DNA of 64,000 nt from CAZEKB01 sp964512225. Its GTDB lineage: Bacteria > Myxococcota_A > UBA796 > UBA9615. The notes beneath the pieces are model-generated. The model was not told the DNA's origin. It ran no database searches and saw only the letters and a program-made list of their open reading frames with translations. The translations under genes and the position numbers were made by a program. The stretch spans positions 35,241 through 99,240 of the forward strand of contig CAZEKB010000007.1 in NCBI GenBank assembly GCA_964512225.1, read 5' to 3'. Positions 25,417 to 34,698 of the stretch are shown piece after piece (within the stretch, counting starts at the first letter, position 1; each line of letters starts with the position of its first letter).

Positions 25417-26736
25417 TCAGGCGCGTCGACGGTCGAGCCGGGTCTCGACCCAGCGCACGAGGAACGCGATGTCGGACCGCCCGAAGATCCAGGTCAGGCG
25501 CTCGCCTTCGGGCTCGTGGACCCGGTACGCCTTGACCACGAGGAACAGCTGCATGAAGTAACCGCAGACCTTCGCCCAGGCGGCGCCCGTCCAGCCGATC
25601 ACGGGCACGAGGCAGAGCAGGATCACGACGTCGGTGATCACGCCCGCCACGCCCGCCGAGATCACGCGGCGCTGGTGACCCTGGCCGGTGAGGTACGTCG
25701 AGAACTGGGTCTGGACCGCCTTGCACACGGCCGTGGGCATGAGGATCAGGAAGGCGATGTAGGAGTCGGCGAAGGCCTCGCCGAAGACCAGCGGGATCAG
25801 GAACCAGAACGTCGCGGCGCCGCCGAGCACGGCCACGGTCATGATCGGCAGCACGAGGCGCACGACGATGCCGAGCTTGATGCGGCTCCCCTTGCCGTCC
25901 ACGTCGAGGGCGGACTCCGCGAACATCATCCGCCCGATCACCAGCGGGACGACCGCCGCCACGTGGTTCAGCTGGTCGCCGATCGCGTAGATCCCGACCT
26001 GCTCCGTGGCCACGAAGGCGGCCAGCAGCAGCGCGTCGAGCCGCAGCAGGGCGTACTCCGCGGTCATCGTGAGGGACGCCTTGATCCCGTAGGGGACGGC
26101 GTCGGCGCGCAGCTTCTTCGAGGGCCACTTCGGGAGCCCTTCGGCCTTGATCATCGCCACGAGCGCGATGGACCCCACGACCATGTACGACACGATGAGG
26201 TCCACGAGGACCCAGTTGCGACCCTCGCGGAGGAATACGAGGTTCATCCCGATGAAGACGATCAGGTTGCCGGTCTGCACCAGGTTGTAGGCGGTGACGC
26301 GCTGCACGCCGATGAAGTAGCCGCGGATGTACTCGCTGTAGTTCGCCGCCCAGAGCCCCGCCGCGCAGGTCGCGGCGCCCAGGAGGATGTCCGAGGCGGG
26401 GATCCCCCCCGCGAGCGCGAAGATCACGGCGGCCACCATCGCCCCGATCAGGAGCGCCGTGGCGGTCACGCCGTGCATCAGCCCGAGGATCTCGCGCCGG
26501 TCGAACCCCTGACCCATCGCCCAGGTGGTCGCGTAGCCCAGCCCCAGGGACGCGATCGATCCCACCAGGGCGAAGAAGGACTGGGCGACGGACAGGAGGC
26601 CCCGGGCGTCCGGGCCCCCGATGCGGGCGACGACGACGCTCGAGATGAACGACAGGCCCATCAGGCCCCCGGTGAAGATCACCGAGACGAGGATGTTGCG
26701 GCCGAGCTTGCCTCGGTTCGGGGGGGCGGAAGTCAG
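25417..26736 (-). CDS. polysaccharide flippase, Wzx/MATE-like
   Basis: This is a multi-spanning membrane protein with about 12 hydrophobic segments. It opens with VIFTGGLMGLSFISSVVVARIGGPDARGL, typical of Wzx/MurJ-type lipid-linked glycan flippases, and has the central NYSEYIRGYFIGVQRVTAYN. It should flip lipid-linked oligosaccharides across the inner membrane. The first ordinary start is GTG 26682 (421 residues), but no ribosome site precedes it. In-frame codons continue upstream to CTG 26736 (439 residues). That CTG overlaps the GGDEF-EAL stop as CTGA and has GAGG seven bases upstream, so I mark the longer form. It is the last gene of the envelope operon. Confidence 0.82.
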   Translation of the reverse strand: MTSAPPNRGKLGRNILVSVIFTGGLMGLSFISSVVVARIGGPDARGLLSVAQSFFALVGSIASLGLGYATTWAMGQGFDRREILGLMHGVTATALLIGAMVAAVIFALAGGIPASDILLGAATCAAGLWAANYSEYIRGYFIGVQRVTAYNLVQTGNLIVFIGMNLVFLREGRNWVLVDLIVSYMVVGSIALVAMIKAEGLPKWPSKKLRADAVPYGIKASLTMTAEYALLRLDALLLAAFVATEQVGIYAIGDQLNHVAAVVPLVIGRMMFAESALDVDGKGSRIKLGIVVRLVLPIMTVAVLGGAATFWFLIPLVFGEAFADSYIAFLILMPTAVCKAVQTQFSTYLTGQGHQRRVISAGVAGVITDVVILLCLVPVIGWTGAAWAKVCGYFMQLFLVVKAYRVHEPEGERLTWIFGRSDIAFLVRWVETRLDRRRA

Positions 26737-28595
26737 AACAGATCCTCGATCGGCGCGGGGCGGCCGAAGAGGAAGCCCTGACCCACGCGGCAGCCGAGCT
26801 CGATCAGCCGGGCCCGCTGCGCCTCGGTCTCGATGCCCTCGGCCGTCTTGTCGATGCCGAGCTTGTCCGCGACCGACAGGATCGCCTCGCAGATCGGCCC
26901 CGGGCCGGCCGGGCCGCGCTCCTGCACGAAGGACGTGTCGATCTTGAGGCAGGACAGCTCGAAGCGATGGAGGTAACTGAGCGCGCTGTGCCCCGTCCCG
27001 AAGTCGTCGATGGCGATCCGGGCCCCGGCTTCACGCAGCCGGGCGAAGGCGCGTCGGGTGGACAGGAACTCGCCCAGCAGCGTGGACTCCGTCACCTCCA
27101 CGACGAGGCGCCGCGCGGGCAGCCGGGTCTCCGCGAGGACGCCGAGGAGCCAGTCCACCAGCCCCGGGTCGAGGAACTGCTGGGCCGACAGGTTCACGTT
27201 GAGCGTCAGCTCGCCGCGCGGCGCCACCGCGGCGCACGCCTTGGCGACGATCTGCCGATCCAGTCGCCGCACGAGGCCCGTCTCCTCGGCGCGGGGGATG
27301 AACGCGGCGGGCGACCGCACCTCGCCCCCGTGGGGCCAGCGAGCGAGCGCCTCCACGCCCACGATCTCGCGGGTCTCGAGGTCGACGATCGGCTGGAACC
27401 AGGGCACGAAAGCGTCGGCGTCGAGCGCGGCCCGGAGCTCGTTGTCGAGCGCGTGCAGCCCGTGCACCTCGCGGCGCATGGCGGGGTCGAAGATCGTGAT
27501 GGTCTCGAGCGGCTGCTCCTTGGCCGCGTACATCGCGATGTCGGCGTCCCGGAGGATGTCCAGCGCGTCGCGGTAGCCGCTGTCGCCGAGCACGATGCCC
27601 GCGCTCGCCTTCACGCTGATCTCGTGCTCGCCCACGCGGAAGGGGGTGTCGAAGACGCGGAGGATGCGGCTGACGGCCGCGCGGCACGCGGCCTCGTCGA
27701 CCACGCCGTGGAGCAGGACGGTGAACTCGTCGCCCCCGAGCCGAGCCACCGTGTCGGCGCCGCGCAGCACCTCCTTCACGCGGTCGGCGAGCTCCACGAG
27801 CAGCGCGTCGCCGGTGGCGTGACCCAGGCTGTCGTTGATCACCTTGAACCGATCGAGGTCGAAGAAGACAACCGCGAAGTCGGCGGCCTCGGAGCGACGC
27901 CCCCGCATCAGCGCCTGGTCCACCCGATCGAGGAACAGGTCTCGGTTGGGCAGGCCCGTGAGCGGGTCGTGCAGCGCGCGGTGCCGGTAGCGCTCCAGCA
28001 GGAAGCGCCGCTCCTCGCTCGCGCCCGCGAGCTTGACCATCCCCTCCTCGATGCGGCGGACGGTGGCCCAGGTGAGCAGCCCCACGATCACGAAGAGGGC
28101 GGAGGAGATGCGCAGCGCGGTCCCCGCGGAGTCCTCCCGCAGCGGGGCGGGCAGCGCCCCCACGGCCTCCGCTCGATACAGCAGGAGGCCCGCCGCCACC
28201 CCGACGCCCGTGGCGATCCACGCCACGCGAGCCCCCAGGAGGATCGCGCCCAGGATCACCACGACGACCCAGGCGGTGTAGGGCACCGATGTCACCCCGC
28301 CGTAGAGCCACGCCCGGGCCAGGAGCTGCGCCGCCATGGCGCCGAGGATCAGCAACCGCCCCACGAGGCCGTGCCCCGAGCGGATCGCGACCACGCCGAC
28401 GGCGATGGCCACGAAGAAGGAGACGCCCATCCACGTCAGACGAGCCTGAAAGTCCGTGACCGCGAAGGACGCGACGATCGGGATCCCCATCACCAGGATC
28501 CCGACGGCGGTGATCTGCGCGACGCGGTCCCGCAGGCCCTCCATCTCCGCGACGACCGACGAAGGCGAGCCGCGCTCCTGGGACGAGCCGGTCAG
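26733..28595 (-). CDS. membrane-anchored GGDEF-EAL c-di-GMP enzyme
   Basis: This protein has about 620 residues. Residues 20-200 hold six or more membrane segments, a MASE-like sensor. A cyclase domain with intact RLGGDEFTVLLHG follows, then an EAL domain with VGVEALARWPHGG, VVEVTESTLL, AIDDFGTGHSALSYL and KTAEGIETEAQ, so both active sites look usable. The usual start would be ATG 28544, which has GGAG directly against it. CTG 28595 overlaps the esterase stop (CTGA) and has GGGAG eight bases upstream, so translation may begin there. It sits between envelope genes and may tune their product. Confidence 0.88.
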   Translation of the reverse strand: MTGSSQERGSPSSVVAEMEGLRDRVAQITAVGILVMGIPIVASFAVTDFQARLTWMGVSFFVAIAVGVVAIRSGHGLVGRLLILGAMAAQLLARAWLYGGVTSVPYTAWVVVVILGAILLGARVAWIATGVGVAAGLLLYRAEAVGALPAPLREDSAGTALRISSALFVIVGLLTWATVRRIEEGMVKLAGASEERRFLLERYRHRALHDPLTGLPNRDLFLDRVDQALMRGRRSEAADFAVVFFDLDRFKVINDSLGHATGDALLVELADRVKEVLRGADTVARLGGDEFTVLLHGVVDEAACRAAVSRILRVFDTPFRVGEHEISVKASAGIVLGDSGYRDALDILRDADIAMYAAKEQPLETITIFDPAMRREVHGLHALDNELRAALDADAFVPWFQPIVDLETREIVGVEALARWPHGGEVRSPAAFIPRAEETGLVRRLDRQIVAKACAAVAPRGELTLNVNLSAQQFLDPGLVDWLLGVLAETRLPARRLVVEVTESTLLGEFLSTRRAFARLREAGARIAIDDFGTGHSALSYLHRFELSCLKIDTSFVQERGPAGPGPICEAILSVADKLGIDKTAEGIETEAQRARLIELGCRVGQGFLFGRPAPIEDLF

Positions 28596-29242
28596 CTTCC
28601 GAACTCCCGGCGGTAGGCCTCGTCCCAGCAGTTGTGGGGGAGGCCCTGCAGCTCGGTGAGGACCACGTCCGCGCCCGACTCGCGGAGCACGGCCGCCGCG
28701 GCGCGGGACTCCTCGATCGAGATCGCGGGGTCGGCGGTGCCGTGGAAGATGCGGACGGGCACGTCGCCCACGGCGGACGCGAGTCGATCGGCGAGGGGGC
28801 CGCGCAGGCGCGGGAGACGTACGAGGGGGGAGTCCAGGGCCCGCCACCGCTCGAGGTAGCCGCAGCAGACGACGATCTTCGCCCACCGCCGAGCCCGGCT
28901 GACCGCCAGGCCGTAGCAGCCGTGTCCCCCGTGGGACAGCCCCGTGAGGATGATGCGCTCGGGGTGGACCCCGTGCTCGAACACCACGTCCTCGAGCAGG
29001 CCGTCGATCTGGTCGCCGTGATCCTCCCACTCCCCGCCTCGGGGCTTCTGGGGGAAGAGGACGACGTGACCCCGCGCCGCGCCGTCCTTGAGGGCGGGGC
29101 CGAGACCGACCTCGAGCTGCTTGCCGTCGCCGTCGCCGCACTCGCCGATGCCGTGCAGGAACAGGATCGCGGGCCGCTCGCCGAACGGCGGCAGGTCCCA
29201 CGGATCCGGCACGTGCACCACGCACGGCAGACGCTCGGTCAT
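28592..29242 (-). CDS. alpha/beta hydrolase, esterase/phospholipase family
   Basis: This 216-residue serine hydrolase of the PHB-depolymerase or carboxylesterase type has the oxyanion motif FLHGIGECGDG (about 28), the nucleophile elbow GLSHGGHG (about 103), Asp in FHGTADP (about 168) and His in GLPHNCWDE near the C-terminus. It has no signal peptide, so it acts in the cytoplasm. Its ATG overlaps the DacB stop by four bases (ATGA). It may trim or remove an acyl group from an envelope precursor, but the substrate is not known. Confidence 0.87.
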   Translation of the reverse strand: MTERLPCVVHVPDPWDLPPFGERPAILFLHGIGECGDGDGKQLEVGLGPALKDGAARGHVVLFPQKPRGGEWEDHGDQIDGLLEDVVFEHGVHPERIILTGLSHGGHGCYGLAVSRARRWAKIVVCCGYLERWRALDSPLVRLPRLRGPLADRLASAVGDVPVRIFHGTADPAISIEESRAAAAVLRESGADVVLTELQGLPHNCWDEAYRREFGS

Positions 29243-30429
29243 TCGGTCGCGAGGCCTCCGAAGGCGGACGTCAGCCGCTTGACGATGTCCCAGCGCTTCT
29301 GCGCTCCGCCTCCGTCGAGGCTGACCACGTAGCGGAGGCGGCCCTTGTCCCTGGTATCGATGAAGCCGACCAGGGTCTTGGTCACCTTGAGGGTCCCGGT
29401 CTTGCTCGGCGAGCCGTGCCGCTCCCGCAGGAGGGCTCGGTGGGGCTCGAGCAGCGCGAGCGCGGCCACGAAGCTGCGCGCCGTCGCCTCGTTGCCGTAG
29501 GCGATCCCGGAGCCCTCCTTGATCGTGAACCCGCTCAGCTCGGGGTGCTTCTTCTTCCAGGCCTCGGCCACCTGCACCGACTTCGCCAGCGACGCGGGCC
29601 CGCCCTCGGCGGCCGCCCCCACCGCCAGGAACACCTGGTTGGCGATGTAGTTGTTCGAATAGAAGAGCATCGCGGCGCAGGTCTCGCCCACCGTGCGGGT
29701 ATTGGCGTGCACGTGCACCGGGTCCCCGGCGGCGGCGCGCGTCCCCACCCCGTCGCCCACGGTCACGCCCGCCGCCCGGAGCTTCGCGGCGATGAGCTCG
29801 GCGGCGTACCGACGCACGTCCTCGGCGGAGTTGGACAGGTTGATGCGCTGCTTGCCCCGCACGCCCTTGCGCTCGGCCACGGCCTCGGCGAGCGGCGTGA
29901 GGGGGGTCTGCTCCTCGGCCGACCGGACGGTCCCCCCGGAGACGTCGACGTGGATGGTGTTGAAGTTCACCGCGGTGGCGGAGTTGAGCGCGTCGTAGGG
30001 GTTGTCGGTGCCGCCGACGCCGGGGATGACGATGTCCGGCGCGAAGTGCGAGTCGTCGATGTAGACGCCGGACAGCGCGGCCCCGCCCAGGGCCTCCGCG
30101 ACCGCCTTCGCGGCCACGTCCAGCTCCTCGGATACCAGGAAGGGGTCGCCCCCGCCGCGCACGATCAGCGCGTCCCCGTCCCGGAAGAAGCGGGTCTCGA
30201 AGCGGGAGTCGAGGCCGATGTATTCGGCCGCCAGCAGCGTCGTGACCACCTTGAGCGTGGAGGCGGGCACGAAGGCCTCGCCGTCGCGGAGGCCGTAGAC
30301 GTCGTTCCCGTCCGCGTCCACGACGTACACGATCCCGGTGTCGCCCGCGAGCGCGGCCACGTCCTCCTGCCAGCCCGCCGACGCGGTGGCGGGGGCCAGC
30401 AGGGCGACCCCCAGCAACAGCCGATGCAT
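29239..30429 (-). CDS. dacB: D-alanyl-D-alanine carboxypeptidase, PBP4/S13 family
   Basis: This 396-residue exported enzyme trims peptidoglycan stem peptides in the periplasm. The signal peptide ends ATASA. The three penicillin-binding motifs are present: SxxK as PASTLK (Ser57, Lys60), SxN as FYSNN (about 268) and KTG as SKTGTL (about 345). It is shorter than E. coli DacB (477 residues), and the insert domains are small. Its ATG directly follows the stop of the CapA-like gene, and it overlaps the esterase start, so it is central to the operon. Confidence 0.9.
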   Translation of the reverse strand: MHRLLLGVALLAPATASAGWQEDVAALAGDTGIVYVVDADGNDVYGLRDGEAFVPASTLKVVTTLLAAEYIGLDSRFETRFFRDGDALIVRGGGDPFLVSEELDVAAKAVAEALGGAALSGVYIDDSHFAPDIVIPGVGGTDNPYDALNSATAVNFNTIHVDVSGGTVRSAEEQTPLTPLAEAVAERKGVRGKQRINLSNSAEDVRRYAAELIAAKLRAAGVTVGDGVGTRAAAGDPVHVHANTRTVGETCAAMLFYSNNYIANQVFLAVGAAAEGGPASLAKSVQVAEAWKKKHPELSGFTIKEGSGIAYGNEATARSFVAALALLEPHRALLRERHGSPSKTGTLKVTKTLVGFIDTRDKGRLRYVVSLDGGGAQKRWDIVKRLTSAFGGLATE

Positions 30430-31953
30430 CTACTTCTTCTCCGGCGGGGGCGCGGTGGAGTCGTCGTCGTCCGTGACCTGGGCTTCGTCGGGCTCGTGCC
30501 CGCCGCCCTCCCCCGACGACGCGGGGCCGAGGATGGTCCCGTCGGGCTCGATGGGGGCTGCTCGCTCCTCGAAGTCCTCGACCGACAGGGCGGCGATCGT
30601 GCGCGCCGCCTCGTGGTCCGGGTCGAGCAGGGGGCCGCCGGGGGGCACCTGGCGGCCGGAGATGATGCGACCGGACGCGAACCGGCCGTCCGGGTACAGG
30701 TCGACCAGCAGCAGCGCCGACAGCCCGTTCGGGCCGCGGAGGTTGAAGCCGCCGTAGGTGATGAAGTTGCCCAGGCTGTACGCGATGAGACGCCCCTTGT
30801 AGATCTCCATCCCCCTCAATACGTGTGGACCGTGGCCGACCACGATGTCGGCCCCCGCGTCCACCACGATCTGGGCGAAGAAGCGGACGTCGCCGCGATC
30901 CTCGCCCAGGAACTTCTCGGTGCCCTTGGGGGTGTGGGCCGCCTTCGCCCCCTCGGCGCCGCCGTGGAAGCTGACGACGAGCAGGTCCACCTGGGGAGCG
31001 AGGTCCTGCACGAGCAGCTGCGCCGTCTCCACGTCGCGCAGGTCGGGGTAGCCGGGGGACGTGGCGAAGGCGAGGAAGCCGATGCGCTTGCCGCCGGTGT
31101 CCAGGATCGCGGGCTCGTGGACCGGCCCCACGGGGAGCACGCCCGCGTTGCGCAGCGTCTTCCAGGTGGTCTTGCGGCCCACGTCGTCGAAGTCGTTGGC
31201 GTGGTTGTTCGCGGCCGAGACTGCGTCCACCCCCGCGCCCACGAGGTTCGCGACGTAGCGGACCGGCGTGCGGAACGCGTAGCAGACCTTGGAGCCCTCC
31301 TTGCACTTCCGCGAGTCCCCGGAGTCCAGGAGGGTCCCTTCGAGGTTCAGGAAGGCGACGTCCGCGGCCTTCATGGTCTCCCGGTAGGCGTCGAACAGCG
31401 CCGCGCCGTCGTCCCGGGGCAGGCCTGCGTTCGTGAGCGGCGAGCCCATCATCGTGTCCCCGCCGAACGCGAAGCGGAACGTCGCGCCGTCCGCCCGGGG
31501 GACGTCGTCCGGACCCAGCTCGGGCAGCTTGCGCGCCTCCGCGAGGCGCTTCGCCGTCTCCATGTTCGCCCGCGCTTCGGGGAGGTACTTGGGGACGTCC
31601 TCGTGGCCGGGCTCGAGGTACAGAACGCGCTCCCAAACGTGCACGGTGTCCGCCCATCGGCCGAGCACCCAGTAGGACCAACCGATCTCGTACAGCGTCG
31701 GGATGTGCTCGGGATCCAAGCCGAGCGCTTGGCTGTAGGCCTCGATCGCGGCGTCGGTCTGCTTGGCCCGCTGCAGGGTGACGCCCTGCTCGTGCAGCTC
31801 CCGCACCTTGGCCGCGTTCGGGCTCTCCTGCGCGGTGGCGTGCATGACGCCCAAGCCGAGGACGACGCCGAGGGCCGTAAAGCCGATCCAACGGAGCAGC
31901 TCGGCCCGCCGGGGCGTCGACGCGGGGGGCACGGGATCGATCGAGTCGGACAT
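30430..31953 (-). CDS. CapA-like metallophosphoesterase-fold protein with TPRs
   Basis: This 507-residue protein has one N-terminal membrane anchor (WIGFTALGVVLGLGVMHA), two or three TPR units (LHEQGVTLQRAKQTDAAIEAY and LYEIGWSYWVLGRWADTV), then the PGA_cap domain: FRFAFGGDTMMG, AFLNLEGTLL, AVSAANNHANDFD, VVSFHGG and VVGHGPHVLRGMEIY, in the order of calcineurin-like metal sites. In Bacillus, CapA helps export or anchor poly-gamma-glutamate capsule; here the role is probably capsule-related. The C-terminus is acidic (VTDDDDSTAPPPEKK). It is the first gene of a five-gene operon that runs to 25417. Confidence 0.88.
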   Translation of the reverse strand: MSDSIDPVPPASTPRRAELLRWIGFTALGVVLGLGVMHATAQESPNAAKVRELHEQGVTLQRAKQTDAAIEAYSQALGLDPEHIPTLYEIGWSYWVLGRWADTVHVWERVLYLEPGHEDVPKYLPEARANMETAKRLAEARKLPELGPDDVPRADGATFRFAFGGDTMMGSPLTNAGLPRDDGAALFDAYRETMKAADVAFLNLEGTLLDSGDSRKCKEGSKVCYAFRTPVRYVANLVGAGVDAVSAANNHANDFDDVGRKTTWKTLRNAGVLPVGPVHEPAILDTGGKRIGFLAFATSPGYPDLRDVETAQLLVQDLAPQVDLLVVSFHGGAEGAKAAHTPKGTEKFLGEDRGDVRFFAQIVVDAGADIVVGHGPHVLRGMEIYKGRLIAYSLGNFITYGGFNLRGPNGLSALLLVDLYPDGRFASGRIISGRQVPPGGPLLDPDHEAARTIAALSVEDFEERAAPIEPDGTILGPASSGEGGGHEPDEAQVTDDDDSTAPPPEKK

Positions 31954-32035
31954 CAGGTCGGCAAGCGTGCCGCAGGAGGGCCGGAAACGGAACCGCGAAC
32001 ACACGGCACGCGCATGGCAGGACGCGCCCGCCGGC

Positions 32036-32041
32036 TATACT
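32036..32041 (+). promoter_or_regulatory. -10-like box TATACT before the Asp-rich protein operon
   Basis: TATACT is the closest match to a consensus -10 in the 132-base divergent gap between 31953 and 32086. ATG 32086 lies 44 bases on and has its own GGAG ribosome site, so this transcript would have a leader, unlike many neighbours. Confidence 0.4.
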
Positions 32042-32085
32042 CGCCGCGCGGCGGACTGCCTCCCGGTGGTCCCGCGGAGCGAACC

Positions 32086-32691
32086 ATGAAGGCTTCACGC
32101 CCCTCTCGGCTGCTGCGGCGGCTCACCTACCTCTTCCTCGTGTTCACGTTGTGCTTCTCCGTGGATGCATTGGGAGACGACGACGCCACCGACGAAGAAG
32201 ACCTGTCTCCCGGGATCAAACTGCGCATCGAATCCTGCGGGTACAAGAGCCCGAACGATCGGATCATCCAGGACGACGACGACCGCGCGCCCGCGGACGA
32301 CGACGACTCCGCGCCGGACGACGACGACGCGGGCGACGACGACGACGCGGGCGACGACGACGACGCGGGCGACGACGACGACGGGGCCCCCGACGACGAC
32401 GACAGCGCCAACCCCAACCAGGCGCCCGAAGCCGCGATCACGGCTCCCACGAACAACTCCTCGGTGCCCACCGGCACGGACATCTCCTTCATCGGCAGCG
32501 GCGACGATCCGGAGGACGGCGCCCTGGGCGGCGAGTCCCTGGTCTGGACCTCCGACATCGACGGCGAGCTGGGGACGGGCGCCGTCCTCACCGCGCAGCT
32601 GACCACCACCGGGACCCACGTCGTCACGCTCACCGCGACCGACGGCGGAGGCCTCGAGGGGACGGCGTCGATCACCCTCGAAGCGCTGTAG
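32086..32691 (+). CDS. exported Asp-rich protein with Ig/PKD-like domain
   Basis: This 201-residue exported protein has a signal peptide (YLFLVFTLCFSVDALG). It has a long acidic linker with seven DDDD blocks (DDDDSAP, DDDDAG repeated), encoded by a near-perfect 18-bp repeat at about 32320-32400. A C-terminal Ig-like domain follows, with NQAPEAAITAPTNNSSVPTGTDISF and GTHVVTLTATDGGGLEG. The linker probably spaces the domain from the surface and may bind calcium. It is 21 bases upstream of the PEGA kinase and probably co-transcribed with it. Confidence 0.82.
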   Translation: MKASRPSRLLRRLTYLFLVFTLCFSVDALGDDDATDEEDLSPGIKLRIESCGYKSPNDRIIQDDDDRAPADDDDSAPDDDDAGDDDDAGDDDDAGDDDDGAPDDDDSANPNQAPEAAITAPTNNSSVPTGTDISFIGSGDDPEDGALGGESLVWTSDIDGELGTGAVLTAQLTTTGTHVVTLTATDGGGLEGTASITLEAL

Positions 32692-32712
32692 TCAGGAGGC
32701 CCTCCCCCGCCC

Positions 32713-34698
32713 ATGCCCGCCCCCGGCGAGTACGAGCAGTTCGGCAACTACCGCCTGACCCACCTGCTGGGCAAGGGCGGGATGGCGTCGGTGTATCGCG
32801 CGCTGCGGTCGGGGCCCATGGGCTTCGCGAAGGAGGTGGCGATCAAGCGCCTCCACGACGCCCTGACCGAGGACGAGAAGATCCTCAAGGCGCTGATCAA
32901 CGAGGCGCGGCTGGGGGGGCAGCTCAAGCACCCCAACATCGTCGAGGTCTACGAGTTCAACAAGGTCGAGGGGAAGTACTTCCTCGCGATGGAGTTCGTG
33001 GACGGTTGGACGATCGATCGGATCCTCGCGTTCGCGAAGAAGTACGGCGAGCCGCTGCCGCCGGAGGTCGTGCTCGAGGTCTTCGCCCAGGTGTGCGACG
33101 GCCTGCACTACGCGCACACGCTGGAGTCGCTCGAGGGGCAGGACGTCAAGCTCGTCCACCGCGATCTGAAGCCCGCCAACATCATGGTGAGCCGGTTCGG
33201 GATCGCGAAGATCATGGACTTCGGGATCGCCAAGGCGGCGACCAACCTCTTCCAGACCACCGTCGTCGATCCCGAGCACAAGACGACCAAGGGCACGCCG
33301 CACTACATGTCGCCGGAGCAGGTGGCGGGCGACCCGGACATCGGCTTCCCGTCGGACATCTTCTCGCTCGGTTCGGTCATCTACGAGGCGATCTCCGGCG
33401 ACGTCCTCTTCTCGGGGGACAACCTCGCCACGGTCCTCTTCGCGGTGGTGAAGGCGGACGTGGTCCGGGAGCTGGACGCGGTGGACGCGAAGGTGCCGGG
33501 CCTCGGCGCGATCATCGCCAAGTGCCTCGCCAAGAAGCCCGAGAGCCGGTGGCGGAGCGCGGCCGAGCTCGGCGAGGCGCTGCTGCACCTCCGCGACCGA
33601 CTGCCGGGCACGGCGTCGATCCAGGACTACCTCTACTCGCTCCGCGGACACCTCGTGGGCAGCCAGCAGCAGCGCCAGGAGAAGTCGACGCTCGTCTCGG
33701 AGCTGCCCGAGTTCGCCACCCTGTTCGGACAGCTGCAGCAGCCCGAGGAGGAGTCGACGGTCGACCGCACGGGCCTCGACGAGGCGATCGAAGCGGCGGA
33801 GCGCTCGATCCGCGAGGGGATCGGCGGCCAGCCGATGGTCGACACCGGGGCGCCCACCCGGCCCGGCCTCGTGGCCGACGAGACGGGGACCGTCCCCCTG
33901 ACCTCGCCCCTGTCGTCCGAGTCGGCCCACCCGGATCTGCGCGAGACCCGCGCCTCGGACCCTCCGAAGCGCCGGAAGAAGAAGAAGCGCTCGACCGCCC
34001 AGGACGCCGCGTCGGCGCAGACGCGGGTCTACCCGCCGGGGGAGAGCCCCAAGGAGAAGCGGGCCGCGGCGGAGCGGCGGCGCAGGATGACGATGGTGGC
34101 GGCCCTGCTGCTGATCGCGGTGGGCGTGCTCGCGGGCGTGGGCGTCTTCCTCGCGGGCCGGGAGGGTCCGACGCCCACGAGCACCGTCGCGCGCGACTCC
34201 GGCCCCGTGGACACCGCCAAGCTGGAGGCGCCGACGCCCGTCCCCGACCTCGTCCGCGACGCCGGCGACCCCCCTCGCGCCACGCCCACCCCCCGGACGG
34301 ACGCCGTGGCCGCGCTGACGGTGGAGGCCACCCCTCCCCCGGTGGAGGCCACCCCCGCGGAGACGGCGGCCCCCACGCCCGTGCCCGTCGCCGCGCCCAC
34401 GCCGGCCCCCGTGGTGGAGGCGACCCCGGCGCCCGCGCTCGTCGAGCCCGCCATCCCCACCAAGCCCGGCCAGCTCTACATCAAGGCGAGCAAGCCCTGG
34501 GCGCGGGTCCTGCTGGACGGCAAGGACATCGGCAAGACCACCCCCTTGATCGGCTACCGCGTGCCTGCGGGGAGCCACGACATCGAACTGATCGGATCCG
34601 AGAACGCAGGACGCGTCAGCCGGACGATCACCATCGACGCCGGCGGAAAGCTGGTGCTCGGCTCGTACGACTTCGCATCGAGCAGCTGGAGCGAGTGA
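32713..34698 (+). CDS. membrane Ser/Thr protein kinase with periplasmic PEGA domain
   Basis: This 661-residue Hanks-type kinase has the P-loop LGKGGMASVY (about 19), Lys in VAIKRL, HRDLKPANIM, DFGIAKAA and the activation-segment GTPHYMSPEQ, all intact, so it should be active. After the kinase domain (to about 290) come a charged linker with KRRKKKKR, one membrane span (about 455-477), a Thr/Pro-rich stalk and a PEGA domain near the C-terminus (LYIKASKPWARVLLDGKDIGKTTPLIGYRVPAG). PEGA domains usually lie outside the cytoplasm and may bind surface layers or peptidoglycan. Its stop shares a base with the ATG of the outer-membrane-type gene (TGATG). Confidence 0.94.
   Translation: MPAPGEYEQFGNYRLTHLLGKGGMASVYRALRSGPMGFAKEVAIKRLHDALTEDEKILKALINEARLGGQLKHPNIVEVYEFNKVEGKYFLAMEFVDGWTIDRILAFAKKYGEPLPPEVVLEVFAQVCDGLHYAHTLESLEGQDVKLVHRDLKPANIMVSRFGIAKIMDFGIAKAATNLFQTTVVDPEHKTTKGTPHYMSPEQVAGDPDIGFPSDIFSLGSVIYEAISGDVLFSGDNLATVLFAVVKADVVRELDAVDAKVPGLGAIIAKCLAKKPESRWRSAAELGEALLHLRDRLPGTASIQDYLYSLRGHLVGSQQQRQEKSTLVSELPEFATLFGQLQQPEEESTVDRTGLDEAIEAAERSIREGIGGQPMVDTGAPTRPGLVADETGTVPLTSPLSSESAHPDLRETRASDPPKRRKKKKRSTAQDAASAQTRVYPPGESPKEKRAAAERRRRMTMVAALLLIAVGVLAGVGVFLAGREGPTPTSTVARDSGPVDTAKLEAPTPVPDLVRDAGDPPRATPTPRTDAVAALTVEATPPPVEATPAETAAPTPVPVAAPTPAPVVEATPAPALVEPAIPTKPGQLYIKASKPWARVLLDGKDIGKTTPLIGYRVPAGSHDIELIGSENAGRVSRTITIDAGGKLVLGSYDFASSSWSE

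Noticed and set aside
26682..26684. GTG 26682 as the certain start of the flippase
   Set aside because: No ribosome site, and coding character continues upstream; kept only as the alternative to CTG 26736.
32315..32410. GACGACGACGAC repeats as a phase-variation tract
   Set aside because: The repeat unit is a multiple of three bases, so copy-number change would lengthen the linker without changing the reading frame.
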